From Alphaproteobacteria bacterium UBA2947 (lineage in GTDB: Bacteria; Pseudomonadota; Alphaproteobacteria; Rs-D84): a DNA stretch of 24,893 nucleotides. The translations under genes were made by a program, and so were the position numbers. The stretch spans positions 2,192 to 27,084 of the forward strand of contig DEBV01000009.1 of assembly GCA_002348925.1 (NCBI GenBank), read 5' to 3'. The notes under the pieces are model-generated. The model was not told where the DNA came from. It searched no databases and was given only the letters and a program-made list of their open reading frames with translations. This document shows, piece after piece, positions 7,692-15,364 of the stretch (the first letter of the stretch is position 1; the number at the start of each line of letters is the position of its first letter).

Positions 7692-9224
7692 ATGGATAAT
7701 AATTATACCGTTTTAGCCCGCAAATATCGCAGTCAAGATTTTGAATCTCTTATTGGTCAAGATGTTTTGGTAAAAACATTAACAACCGCTATTAACACTG
7801 GTCGTATTGCACATGCATATATCTTTACAGGTATTCGTGGTACAGGGAAAACAAGTACTGCGCGTATTCTGGCAAAAGCATTAAATTGTTTGTCATCTGA
7901 CCATGCAACATCTAAACCTTGTGGTGTTTGTGAAAATTGTCGCGCGATTGCAGCGGGGCAACATATCGATGTAATGGAAATCGACGCGGCTTCACATACT
8001 GGCGTTGACAATATGCGTGAAATTTTAGATGCGGCACTTTATCGTCCAACAAATGCAAGATACAAAGTTTACATTATCGACGAAGTTCACATGTTATCCA
8101 CCAGCGCATTTAATGCGCTGCTGAAAACATTGGAAGAACCACCTGCACATGTAATATTTATTTTGGCGACCACTGAAATTCGCAAAGTTCCTGTGACTAT
8201 ATTGTCGCGTTGTCAGCGTTTTGATTTGGCGCGTGTTCCAGTAGAAACATTAAAAAAGCATTTCGCATGGGTTGCTGAACAAGAAAAAATTGAATTATCT
8301 GATGGTGCAAACGAATTGTTGGCACGTGCGGCAGACGGTTCTGTTCGTGATGGACTTTCATTACTTGACCAAGCAATTGCACAAACAGGTGGACATGTCG
8401 ACGAAGGCGCCGTTCTTGATATGTTAAAAAGAACTGACCGTGGCACAGTTGTTAATTTTATGAAAATCGTTTTGTCTGGTGATGTTAACGCTGCGTTGAA
8501 CAGATTGGACGAAATTTATAATAATGGTGCAGATTTAACAATGTTATTAAACGATATGATGGAATGGACACATTGGGCAACACGCATGTATCCGTCACTT
8601 CGTTTGCAAGATGTGACATCTTCGCCATATACTGCTGATCAGCGCGAAACAATAAAAAGCATAAATGAAAACATTTCGTTAAATACCCTTTCCAGAATAT
8701 GGCAGGTTATGATTGCTGCAGTCCCTGAATTACAGGCATCTAACAATCAAAAACAATGTTTTGATATGTTGATTATTCGACTGATGCATATTGCGGATAT
8801 GCCACCTGTTTCAGAATTGTTAAAACAAAATACAGAAAAAGCGCCCGTACAGGCACCTGAAAAACCAACGGTTGAAAAATCAAAATTTATGGAAATAAAT
8901 ACTTCTGATGAATTAGCGACCGCATTACAGAACACCCGTGAATTGTTGCTGTATTCGTATTACACATCAAATCTTGAAATAACAGAATTTGCAAACGGCG
9001 TTATTAAATATTTTGATCGCAAAGGCGACAAAGATTTTTCACAAAAACTGGCGTTATGGTTAAAAGATAAAACTGGAAAGAATTGGAAAATCGAACTGAT
9101 TCAAGAAGCACCACATACACAAACACTTTCGGAACACACCAAGGCAGAAATAGAATCTGATCCGATGGTCGCCAGTGCGATGAATTTATTCGAAGACGCA
9201 GAAATTGTAAATATATCAAAATAA
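7692..9224 (+). CDS. dnaX: DNA polymerase III tau/gamma subunit
   Basis: Clamp-loader subunit that assembles the replicative polymerase and loads the sliding clamp with ATP. The AAA+ domain shows Walker A GIRGTGKTS (47-55), zinc-binding cysteines 66, 77, 80 and 83, Walker B DEVH (130-133), and the sensor/arginine-finger region ending SRC (172-174). A helical collar domain (about 230-370) follows, then a degenerate linker and a short tau-like C-terminal domain. At 510 residues it is shorter than E. coli tau. The start ATG 7692 has AAGGA before it. A PilS-like pilin gene follows after 17 bases; ybaB and recR, often next to dnaX, are not adjacent here, although ybaB is elsewhere in the window. 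Confidence 0.96.
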   Translation: MDNNYTVLARKYRSQDFESLIGQDVLVKTLTTAINTGRIAHAYIFTGIRGTGKTSTARILAKALNCLSSDHATSKPCGVCENCRAIAAGQHIDVMEIDAASHTGVDNMREILDAALYRPTNARYKVYIIDEVHMLSTSAFNALLKTLEEPPAHVIFILATTEIRKVPVTILSRCQRFDLARVPVETLKKHFAWVAEQEKIELSDGANELLARAADGSVRDGLSLLDQAIAQTGGHVDEGAVLDMLKRTDRGTVVNFMKIVLSGDVNAALNRLDEIYNNGADLTMLLNDMMEWTHWATRMYPSLRLQDVTSSPYTADQRETIKSINENISLNTLSRIWQVMIAAVPELQASNNQKQCFDMLIIRLMHIADMPPVSELLKQNTEKAPVQAPEKPTVEKSKFMEINTSDELATALQNTRELLLYSYYTSNLEITEFANGVIKYFDRKGDKDFSQKLALWLKDKTGKNWKIELIQEAPHTQTLSEHTKAEIESDPMVASAMNLFEDAEIVNISK

Positions 9225-9241
9225 AAAACAGGGGTTAAAAA

Positions 9242-9697
9242 ATGAGGGAACAATCAGGACGCTCTTTAATCGAAATTATCGGTGTGTTGGCTATTGGTGC
9301 AATTATGGTTTCGGGGACTTACGCGATATATAATTCAACAAACCAAAAACAAAAACGTTTAATTGCGGCAAGTTCTTTGGAAAATATCGCGACAAAAACA
9401 AAAACACTTTTGGAATATTCGGGATACGGACCCGTATCTGTTGATTTTCTGATAGAAGCAGGCGCATTAACCAATGACAAAGCACCAGCAGGTGGTCAAG
9501 ATTGGTCCGTAACCAGCAGTATTGACGGCACTGAATTTTCAATTAACTTGGTTGATTTAAGTTATGATGAATGTGCATATTTCACAACCAAGAAATTAAA
9601 TTGGGTGACCCGTATAAAAGTCAACGATTATGATTCCAGTGATTCTTCATATTGCTTAAAAACAGGCGCAAACAAAATATCATTTTTCTCAAAGTAA
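9242..9697 (+). CDS. PilS-like type IV prepilin
   Basis: A 151-residue prepilin. Leader of six residues ending in Gly6; mature protein begins RSLIEIIGVLAIGAIMV with Glu11 at +5, then a helix and a small pilin head. Two cysteines (in YDECAYF and SYCLK) could form the C-terminal disulfide loop typical of type IV pilins. Length, short leader and head pattern (...LSYDECAYFTTKKLN) fit the PilS-type major pilin of type IVb conjugative or toxin-coregulated-like pili. ATG 9242 has AGGGG upstream, and the gene lies 17 bases after dnaX. It is a likely major subunit for which the three large PilV-like proteins could be minor or tip subunits, though it is on the opposite strand and 2 kb away. Confidence 0.83.
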   Translation: MREQSGRSLIEIIGVLAIGAIMVSGTYAIYNSTNQKQKRLIAASSLENIATKTKTLLEYSGYGPVSVDFLIEAGALTNDKAPAGGQDWSVTSSIDGTEFSINLVDLSYDECAYFTTKKLNWVTRIKVNDYDSSDSSYCLKTGANKISFFSK

Positions 9698-9700
9698 AAT

Positions 9701-10381
9701 ATGAATTTAAAAAAAATTGTTTTTATTGCTTTGTGTTTTGGACTTGGGGGCTGTTTGCAATACCACAGTCCTGAACGGAACACTTGGAATCAGTATTTGT
9801 CTGGCGCCAGTTTTACAGATATGAGTGAAACCGCACGTACCGCGAAATTGCCAGTTTACATGGGACATGGTGGTAAAATTATTACTCAGACTGGTGAATT
9901 ATCTGAAAAGATGCAATATGGCGATAAAAACAGCATAGATAACGCTGTTTTGATAAACTATATGTCTGGACTTGAATACGAATTGTATGATGCATTGCGT
10001 AAACCTGGGATTTCTGTTCAACGCGCAGGCACAGATGTTGTTGTTATACTTGTTCGGGACAGCATAATGCAACCAAATATTGCCGATATTTCCCCTGACG
10101 GTGCAGATACACTTAAAATAATTTCTAAAATTTTAAATAAATATAATGCAACATTTTTTGAAATTGCAGGATACACAGATTCTATGAGCGATAAAAACGC
10201 GGCTTATGCTTTGTCTTTGGATATGGCACAACGCACAGGCGTATATTTTGCCCAGCACAATATTTCAACCGCGCGCATGTTCATTGTCGGACGTGGTGCA
10301 GCGCGCCCTATTGCAGCACAAGACGACATTGGTCGTTTAATGAACAGACGCGTTGAAATACGCATAACACCTGCACGATAA
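9701..10381 (+). CDS. OmpA-family outer-membrane lipoprotein
   Basis: A 226-residue lipoprotein. The signal ends in the lipobox LGGC with lipidated Cys18. The C-terminal half (about 140-225) is an OmpA-like peptidoglycan-binding domain: FEIAGYTDSMSDK, then LSLDMAQRTGVYF and FIVGRGAARPIA...LMNRRVEIRI, which closely fits the family. The middle part (about 30-120) is not recognisable. It probably tethers the outer membrane to peptidoglycan. It starts 3 bases after the prepilin stop with no obvious ribosome site, so it may depend on translation of the prepilin gene. That pairing suggests, without proving, a role in anchoring the pilus system. Confidence 0.88.
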   Translation: MNLKKIVFIALCFGLGGCLQYHSPERNTWNQYLSGASFTDMSETARTAKLPVYMGHGGKIITQTGELSEKMQYGDKNSIDNAVLINYMSGLEYELYDALRKPGISVQRAGTDVVVILVRDSIMQPNIADISPDGADTLKIISKILNKYNATFFEIAGYTDSMSDKNAAYALSLDMAQRTGVYFAQHNISTARMFIVGRGAARPIAAQDDIGRLMNRRVEIRITPAR

Positions 10382-10399
10382 AAGCTTTGCTTTTTTATG
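10382..10399 (+). terminator. Weak candidate terminator after the OmpA-like lipoprotein gene
   Basis: AAAGC, loop TTT, then GCTTTTTT forms a short AT-rich hairpin running into T residues right after the stop codon. It is weak and overlaps the possible -35 box of the next gene. Confidence 0.4.
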
Positions 10400-10428
10400 C
10401 AAAAATTGGTATATTTATAGCATACAAT
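10387..10428 (+). promoter_or_regulatory. Candidate promoter region of the skp-like gene
   Basis: Two options are visible: TTGCTT (10387-10392), 17 bases, TATATT (10410-10415); or a -10 TACAAT (10423-10428) without a convincing -35. The gene's AGGAAG ribosome site follows. Confidence 0.35.
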
Positions 10429-10450
10429 CAAACTAAAAAAGGAAGAAATC

Positions 10451-11107
10451 ATGAAAAAACAACAAAATTCACCTGTAAACAACTATAAAAAAATGGGCAT
10501 TATTGCAACTGTCGTTGTGATTGTCGCTTTGTTGGGCGGTATCGCCATATCACATATGGCAAAGGCACCAGTATCTGTTGAAGAAGCAACAACAGAAGTT
10601 TCTGCGGACGCAGCAAAAGCATCTGATTTGCGTATTGCAATCGTCAGCATGGATAAAATCCAAACAGATGCCAAGGTTTTGGAAGATTTGCACAAACAAC
10701 GCGCAAATTTTGAAAAAGATTTGAAAGCGAAACTGGAAAAAGAACAAAAAGCAATTGAAAAAGAAAAAGCAGACATTGAAAAATCTCAAGATGTCTTGTC
10801 TCAAGAAGCATTGCAAAAACGCGTAATTGAATATCAACGTCGCGTTAATGATTTCCAACGTAAAATAACAGAAAGCGCACAGTCAATCGAAGCATCTTAT
10901 CAGGAAGCTTTGAATTCAATCCAAAAAGACCATTTGGATCCTGTAATTCAAACAATTATCGCAAAGAAAAACTTGTCTTTGGTGCTGGACGGTCGTATGG
11001 CACGTGTTGGTGAAAACGTCAAAGATTTAGATATCACAGATGAAGTTGTAAACGCATTAAATAAAAAAGTTTCATCTGTAAAAATGGCAACACCAAAAGG
11101 TTTATAA
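10451..11107 (+). CDS. Skp/OmpH-family periplasmic chaperone, membrane-anchored
   Basis: A 218-residue protein with a basic N-terminus, one hydrophobic segment (about 15-35) without a clear cleavage site, then an OmpH/Skp domain starting LRIAIVSMDKIQTDAKV. A long charged coiled coil (about 80-150, rich in Lys, Glu and Gln) forms the tentacle-like part, and the C-terminal part NLSLVLDGRMARV...DITDEVVNALNKK matches the family. Skp proteins hold unfolded outer-membrane proteins in the periplasm. The uncleaved anchor is unusual relative to soluble Skp but not unknown. The gene stands alone, not next to bamA as is common, and ends at a strong bidirectional terminator. Confidence 0.87.
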   Translation: MKKQQNSPVNNYKKMGIIATVVVIVALLGGIAISHMAKAPVSVEEATTEVSADAAKASDLRIAIVSMDKIQTDAKVLEDLHKQRANFEKDLKAKLEKEQKAIEKEKADIEKSQDVLSQEALQKRVIEYQRRVNDFQRKITESAQSIEASYQEALNSIQKDHLDPVIQTIIAKKNLSLVLDGRMARVGENVKDLDITDEVVNALNKKVSSVKMATPKGL

Positions 11108-11122
11108 TAAAGTAAACACTTT

Positions 11123-11153
11123 AAAAAAACACCAGCGTTTGCTGGTGTTTTTT
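11123..11153. terminator. Bidirectional terminator between skp-like gene and infB
   Basis: ACACCAGC (11129-11136), loop GTTT, GCTGGTGT (11141-11148), flanked by an A-run on the left and a T-run on the right. It therefore works as an intrinsic terminator for both the plus-strand skp-like gene and the minus-strand infB. Confidence 0.9.
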
Positions 11154-11173
11154 ATTTGATAACACATATCAGT

Positions 11174-13573
11174 TTACAACTGTGCTTTGACTTCTTGGAC
11201 TTCGTAACATTCGACACGATCACCTTCTTTCAGGTCATTGTATTTATCGAAACTCATTCCAAATTCTACACCGTTTGAAACTTCGTTTACTTCGTTCTTT
11301 TCACGACGCAATTCGCCAATTTTACCATCGTAAATAACGACATTGTTACGCAACAAACGAACCAGTGCAGATTTCTTTATTGTTCCTTCTGTCATACGGC
11401 ATCCAGCAACTTTTGTACCTTTGCCCACAGTGAACAAAGCAATAACATCTGCATATCCAATAAATGTTTCACGTTTTTCAGGCGCCAATTTACCAGACAA
11501 AATTTCTTTGATTTCATCTGTGATACGATAAACAACACTGTGATAACGAATATCAACACCGTTATTACGTGCCATATCACGAACTGCGGAATCAGCACGA
11601 ACATTAAACGCAATTATGACCGCACCAGATGCAGTTGCCAATCTGATATCGCCTTCGGTTATTTGACCAACACCAGCAGACAGTAATTCTACGCCTGCCT
11701 TGTCAGAATTAAATCCACGCAACATATCTGAAATCGCTTCTACTGAACCTTGCACGTCGGCGCGCAAGATGACTGGCAATGTCAATTTCTTGGTTTCATC
11801 ACGTTTAGCAAATAATTCTTCCAGTGATGAACGTTTAACTGCATTCGCTTTATCTTTTGCTTTTTGTGCACGATATGCGGCAACTTCACGTGTTTGCGCT
11901 TCTGTTTCCATAACATGCAATTCATCGCCCGCACTTGGTACAGATTCTAATCCCAATACCATTGCTGGCTGACCTGGTTTTACAGATTTAACACGAACAC
12001 CGTTTGAATTTATAAGGCCGCGAACACGTCCAAATGTTTCACCGACTACAAACACATCACCCACAGACAATGTACCTTGACGGATTAAAACAGTTGCAAC
12101 CGCACCAAGACCCTTTTCCATTTTTGCTTCGACAACATAGGCAGATGCTAACATTTCTGGATCGGCTTTTAAATCCATAATTTCAGCCTGCAATAAAATT
12201 GCTTCTTCCAGTTTATCCAATCCCATTTTTGTTTTCGCAGAAATTTCAACACATTGAACATCACCACCCATGTCTTCAACTTGAACTTCTTGTTGCAACA
12301 AATCTGTTTTAACGCGCATTGGGTCGGCTTCTGGTAAATCGCATTTGTTTATCGCAACGATAAAAGGAACCTTGGCCGCACGAATATGGTTAATTGCTTC
12401 GATAGTTTGTGGCATGATAGAATCATTTGCCGCAACAACCAAAACAACTATATCAGCAATCTGTGCACCACGCGCACGCATTGCTGTAAATGTTTCGTGT
12501 CCAGGTGTGTCAAGGAAAGTTATCACTGCACCAGATTTTGTTTTAACTTCATAAGAAGAAATATGCTGTGTGATTCCACCCGCTTCGCCAGCAACAACAT
12601 TTGCATTACGGAACGCGTCAAGCAGAGATGTTTTACCATGGTCAACGTGTCCCACCACTGTCACCACAGGATAACGAGGTTGCAATCTGTCGGCATGTGG
12701 CTCTTCTTCCAAAATATTTGCATAAGGTTTTACATCAACACGTTTAACTGTCGCACCAAATTCAGTTGCAACCAATTCTGCAGTATCTGCGTCAATGGAC
12801 TGATTTTGTGAAGCCATCATGCCCATTTCCATCAGTTTTTTAATAACATTGCCGACTTTTTCAGCCATTGCAGCCGCTAAATCTTTCACTGTGATAGTAT
12901 CGCCCAGTGTGACAACATGTTCCACTTTCTGTGGTGCAGTAAATACAGCACGTGCTTTTTCACGAAAACGTTTAAGGGACGCTTCACTGCGTCTGCGGTT
13001 TGCGCCACGCAATCCGATTTCTTCATCATCGTCATCATCTCCGCCACCGATAACAATATCGTGAATGGAAATTTTTCCGCCTTTCTTAAAGTCCTTTTTG
13101 AAACGATTTTGTTTTTGACCACGTGCGTCATCATTATCTTCATCGCGACGATTGTTGTGGTTTGTAAATGTTGCGCCACCCTTTTTGTTTTCATGGGTGT
13201 TTTCGCGTGTTGGCAACACAACAGGTTCTTCTGTGGTCTGTTCAGATTCTGCTTCACGTTGTGCCAATTGTTCTTTGACCGCTTCGTATTCGCGATTTTC
13301 ACGTTCAATTTCTGCTTCACGGGCACGACGCGCGGCTTCTTCTTCGGCTTCACGTTTTCTGCGTTCTTCGTCTCTGGCTTTTGCTGCTTCTAAGACAGCA
13401 CGCAATTTTTCATCAGCCGCATTACGCGTTGTTTCAACCTTTTTAGGTTCTTCGCGCAATTCATTATTGCCAGGCGCAACAATACGACGACGACGTTCTA
13501 CAAAAACAGCATCGCCTTTTTTGCTTTGCACTGCGCCTATTGTAACAGATTTGCCCAATGTTAATGTTGCCAT
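11174..13573 (-). CDS. infB: Translation initiation factor IF-2
   Basis: GTPase that places initiator tRNA on the small ribosomal subunit. The 799-residue protein has a charged, low-complexity N-terminal part with a long Glu/Arg/Ala coiled coil (about 45-110) and Asp-rich tracts, then an IF2-N domain (about 220-275). The GTPase domain has GHVDHGKT (308-315), DTPGHETF and NKCD, and the C-terminal barrel and initiator-tRNA-binding domains follow. It starts at ATG 13573, 29 bases after nusA, with an AAAGG ribosome site that lies partly inside a small hairpin. Co-transcription with nusA is expected. The ylxR gene often found between nusA and infB is absent. Confidence 0.97.
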   Translation of the reverse strand: MATLTLGKSVTIGAVQSKKGDAVFVERRRRIVAPGNNELREEPKKVETTRNAADEKLRAVLEAAKARDEERRKREAEEEAARRAREAEIERENREYEAVKEQLAQREAESEQTTEEPVVLPTRENTHENKKGGATFTNHNNRRDEDNDDARGQKQNRFKKDFKKGGKISIHDIVIGGGDDDDDEEIGLRGANRRRSEASLKRFREKARAVFTAPQKVEHVVTLGDTITVKDLAAAMAEKVGNVIKKLMEMGMMASQNQSIDADTAELVATEFGATVKRVDVKPYANILEEEPHADRLQPRYPVVTVVGHVDHGKTSLLDAFRNANVVAGEAGGITQHISSYEVKTKSGAVITFLDTPGHETFTAMRARGAQIADIVVLVVAANDSIMPQTIEAINHIRAAKVPFIVAINKCDLPEADPMRVKTDLLQQEVQVEDMGGDVQCVEISAKTKMGLDKLEEAILLQAEIMDLKADPEMLASAYVVEAKMEKGLGAVATVLIRQGTLSVGDVFVVGETFGRVRGLINSNGVRVKSVKPGQPAMVLGLESVPSAGDELHVMETEAQTREVAAYRAQKAKDKANAVKRSSLEELFAKRDETKKLTLPVILRADVQGSVEAISDMLRGFNSDKAGVELLSAGVGQITEGDIRLATASGAVIIAFNVRADSAVRDMARNNGVDIRYHSVVYRITDEIKEILSGKLAPEKRETFIGYADVIALFTVGKGTKVAGCRMTEGTIKKSALVRLLRNNVVIYDGKIGELRREKNEVNEVSNGVEFGMSFDKYNDLKEGDRVECYEVQEVKAQL

Positions 13574-13576
13574 TTT

Positions 13577-13591
13577 TTAACCTTTGGTTAA
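13577..13591 (-). promoter_or_regulatory. Small inverted repeat over the infB ribosome binding site
   Basis: On the minus strand TTAACC-AAA-GGTTAA places the ribosome-binding purines in the loop and 3' arm, 3 bases before the infB ATG. The hairpin is only 6 bp and AT-rich, so any effect on initiation would be mild. Confidence 0.35.
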
Positions 13592-13602
13592 TGTTGTTTT
13601 TA

Positions 13603-15147
13603 TTATTCTTCGTCTGATTCTGGAACGATTCCGTATGCTAATTCGCGCGCTTTCATAACGATACGTTCTGCGAGACGCGGTGACATATTGTCTTCGCCCA
13701 AGATTTCAACCAATTCATCAGATGCAAGGTCTGCCAAATCAGACAAAGATTTAACATCGTTTTCACCCAATTTCATGATGATTGGACGTTTGATGAAATC
13801 AAATTTCAACAAATCATCACTCATGCCCATTTTGTGTCCATTATCGAAATAATCTTGTTCGATTTTGGCAAGATATGCTTTTGCACGATTTTGCAATTCT
13901 GTTGCCAATTCTGTATTAAATCCTTCGATAGATTCCAATTCAGACTGTTCAACATATGCGATTTCTTCAATTGTTCTGAAACCTTCTGTGATTAACAATT
14001 GAGCAATTGTATCGTCAACGTCCAGCGCAGTAGTAAACAATTCTGTCTTTTCTTTGAATTCTTTAGCGCGTCTTTCTTGTTCTTCGGCTTCGCTCATAAC
14101 ATCGATGTTCCAACCAGTCAATTGAGATGCCAAGCGAACATTTTGACCACGACGACCGATTGCCAAAGATTGTTGATCTTCTGTCACAACAACAGCGGCA
14201 GTGTGAGTATCTTCGTCAACGATGATTTTCGCGACTTTTGCAGGTTGCATAGCATTTACAATGAACACCGCAGGATCTTCTGAATACAAAATAACATCGA
14301 TTTTTTCGCCATGACATTCATTTATCACAGGTTGAATACGTGTTCCCTTGATACCAACAGTCATACCAACAGCGTCAATAGATGGGTCTTGGGTTTCAAC
14401 TGCGATTTTAGCATGAGAACCAGGTGCACGAGATACAGATTTAATTTTAATAACACCTTCGTAAATTTCAGGAACTTCTTGTGTAAACAATTTTTCCATA
14501 AAACTTGGGTGTGTTCTGGTCAAGAAAATCTGTGGGCCAGAATTAGAACGAACAACGTCCATAATCAAGGCACGAACACGATCACCTACTGCCAAACGTT
14601 CACCAGGAATCAGTTCTGTGTTTTTAATATAACCTTCGGCTTTGCCGTTAATATCGACATACACACTGCCGAATTCAATACGTTTAACAACACCATTAAC
14701 GATATCGCCAATATTGTCTTTGAATTCTTCGTATTGGTTGCCTTTTTCTGCGTCCCTTACACGCGCGGTCATAATTTGACGCGCTGTTTGGAAAGCCATA
14801 CGGCCAAATTCAGGTTCTGGCAACATATCTTCAACCACATCACCAACCTGTGGATTTGCAGCATATTTTTTTGCCTTGGCCACAGTCAACATTGTATTAG
14901 CGTCATATTCTTCGCCTTTGGATTCAGGGGACGCAATAACTTCGAACAAACGTTTTACATGTATCGCACCATTTTTACGGTCTATGTTTGCAACAATGTT
15001 AAATTCTTCGCCATATTTGTGTTTTGCGATTTTTGCAATAGCCGCTTCCAAAGATTCGATAACAGTTTCGCGATCTATCATTTTTTCTTGTGCCAAAGAA
15101 TCGATTGCTAATAACAAATCTTGGCGTGGCATAGATTCAAAAGACAT
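13603..15147 (-). CDS. nusA: Transcription termination/antitermination factor NusA
   Basis: Binds RNA polymerase and nascent RNA, controlling pausing, termination and antitermination. The 514-residue protein shows the N-terminal polymerase-binding domain (1-130), an S1 domain (about 140-205, VNGVVKRIEFGSVYVDINGKAEGYI), two KH domains (about 230-345, with VGIKGTRIQPVINE and IGRRGQNVRLASQL), and two acidic C-terminal repeats (LLITEGFRTIEEIAYV and LGENDVKSLSDLADL). Its ATG at 15147 has an AAGGAG ribosome site. The usual upstream rimP is absent; instead there is a promoter and a leader of about 90 bases containing a strong hairpin. It leads the nusA-infB unit. Confidence 0.97.
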   Translation of the reverse strand: MSFESMPRQDLLLAIDSLAQEKMIDRETVIESLEAAIAKIAKHKYGEEFNIVANIDRKNGAIHVKRLFEVIASPESKGEEYDANTMLTVAKAKKYAANPQVGDVVEDMLPEPEFGRMAFQTARQIMTARVRDAEKGNQYEEFKDNIGDIVNGVVKRIEFGSVYVDINGKAEGYIKNTELIPGERLAVGDRVRALIMDVVRSNSGPQIFLTRTHPSFMEKLFTQEVPEIYEGVIKIKSVSRAPGSHAKIAVETQDPSIDAVGMTVGIKGTRIQPVINECHGEKIDVILYSEDPAVFIVNAMQPAKVAKIIVDEDTHTAAVVVTEDQQSLAIGRRGQNVRLASQLTGWNIDVMSEAEEQERRAKEFKEKTELFTTALDVDDTIAQLLITEGFRTIEEIAYVEQSELESIEGFNTELATELQNRAKAYLAKIEQDYFDNGHKMGMSDDLLKFDFIKRPIIMKLGENDVKSLSDLADLASDELVEILGEDNMSPRLAERIVMKARELAYGIVPESDEE

Positions 15148-15187
15148 TTATTTCTCCTTGTGATGTTATTTTTTGCCTTTTATTTAA

Positions 15188-15233
15188 AAGAGCGGGGTTT
15201 TTCAACCCCGCTCTTAAAAACTTACTTTTAAGA
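15188..15233 (-). promoter_or_regulatory. nusA leader: terminator-like hairpin with overlapping alternative hairpin
   Basis: In the nusA 5' leader a perfect 12-bp stem (15188-15199 with 15204-15215, loop of four) is followed on the minus strand by four T residues, as in a weak intrinsic terminator. A second AT-rich 8-bp stem (15212-15219 with 15226-15233) shares bases 15212-15215 with it, so the two exclude each other in part. No gene upstream on this strand needs a terminator. Attenuation of nusA is the natural reading, but it is inferred. Confidence 0.6.
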
Positions 15234-15242
15234 ACATACATA

Positions 15243-15271
15243 ATTATTATGTCCGAATCGTCAAAAATCAA
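15243..15271 (-). promoter_or_regulatory. Candidate nusA-infB promoter
   Basis: On the minus strand, -35 TTGATT (15266-15271), 17-base spacer, -10 AATAAT (15243-15248). The predicted start near 15236 gives a leader of about 90 bases that includes the complete hairpin pair. Confidence 0.5.
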
Positions 15272-15326
15272 GCAAAAAATTAAATAATTTCAATATGAAA
15301 CATATTTATTATTTTGTCTTTGTTGC

Positions 15327-15355
15327 TTGACGCTATCGGTTTTGGGCTTTATACT
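15327..15355 (+). promoter_or_regulatory. Strong promoter of the lpt-surA-rlmN operon
   Basis: -35 TTGACG (15327-15332), exact 17-base spacer, -10 TATACT (15350-15355), the best sigma-70-type match in the window. The -10 box ends only 9 bases before the ATG at 15365, so the transcript should have almost no 5' leader. Confidence 0.75.
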
Positions 15356-15364
15356 TTTATTACT

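Noticed and set aside
8252..8278. A-AAA-AAG slippery heptamer in the dnaX reading frame, a possible programmed -1 frameshift giving a gamma subunit
   Set aside because: The heptamer is in frame, but it lies inside the AAA+ domain near residue 188, and the -1 frame stops six codons later. The product would lack the rest of the motor domain, unlike E. coli gamma, and no stimulatory stem is evident.
12917..13393. 158-codon plus-strand frame over the infB N-terminal region
   Set aside because: Antisense shadow of the low-complexity, charged IF-2 N-terminus; composition dominated by Phe, Cys and Thr with no start signal.
14311..15111. 266-codon plus-strand open frame
   Set aside because: It lies entirely antisense to nusA, whose domains are intact; composition is rich in Phe, Asn, Thr and Cys as expected of a shadow frame, and there is no ribosome site.
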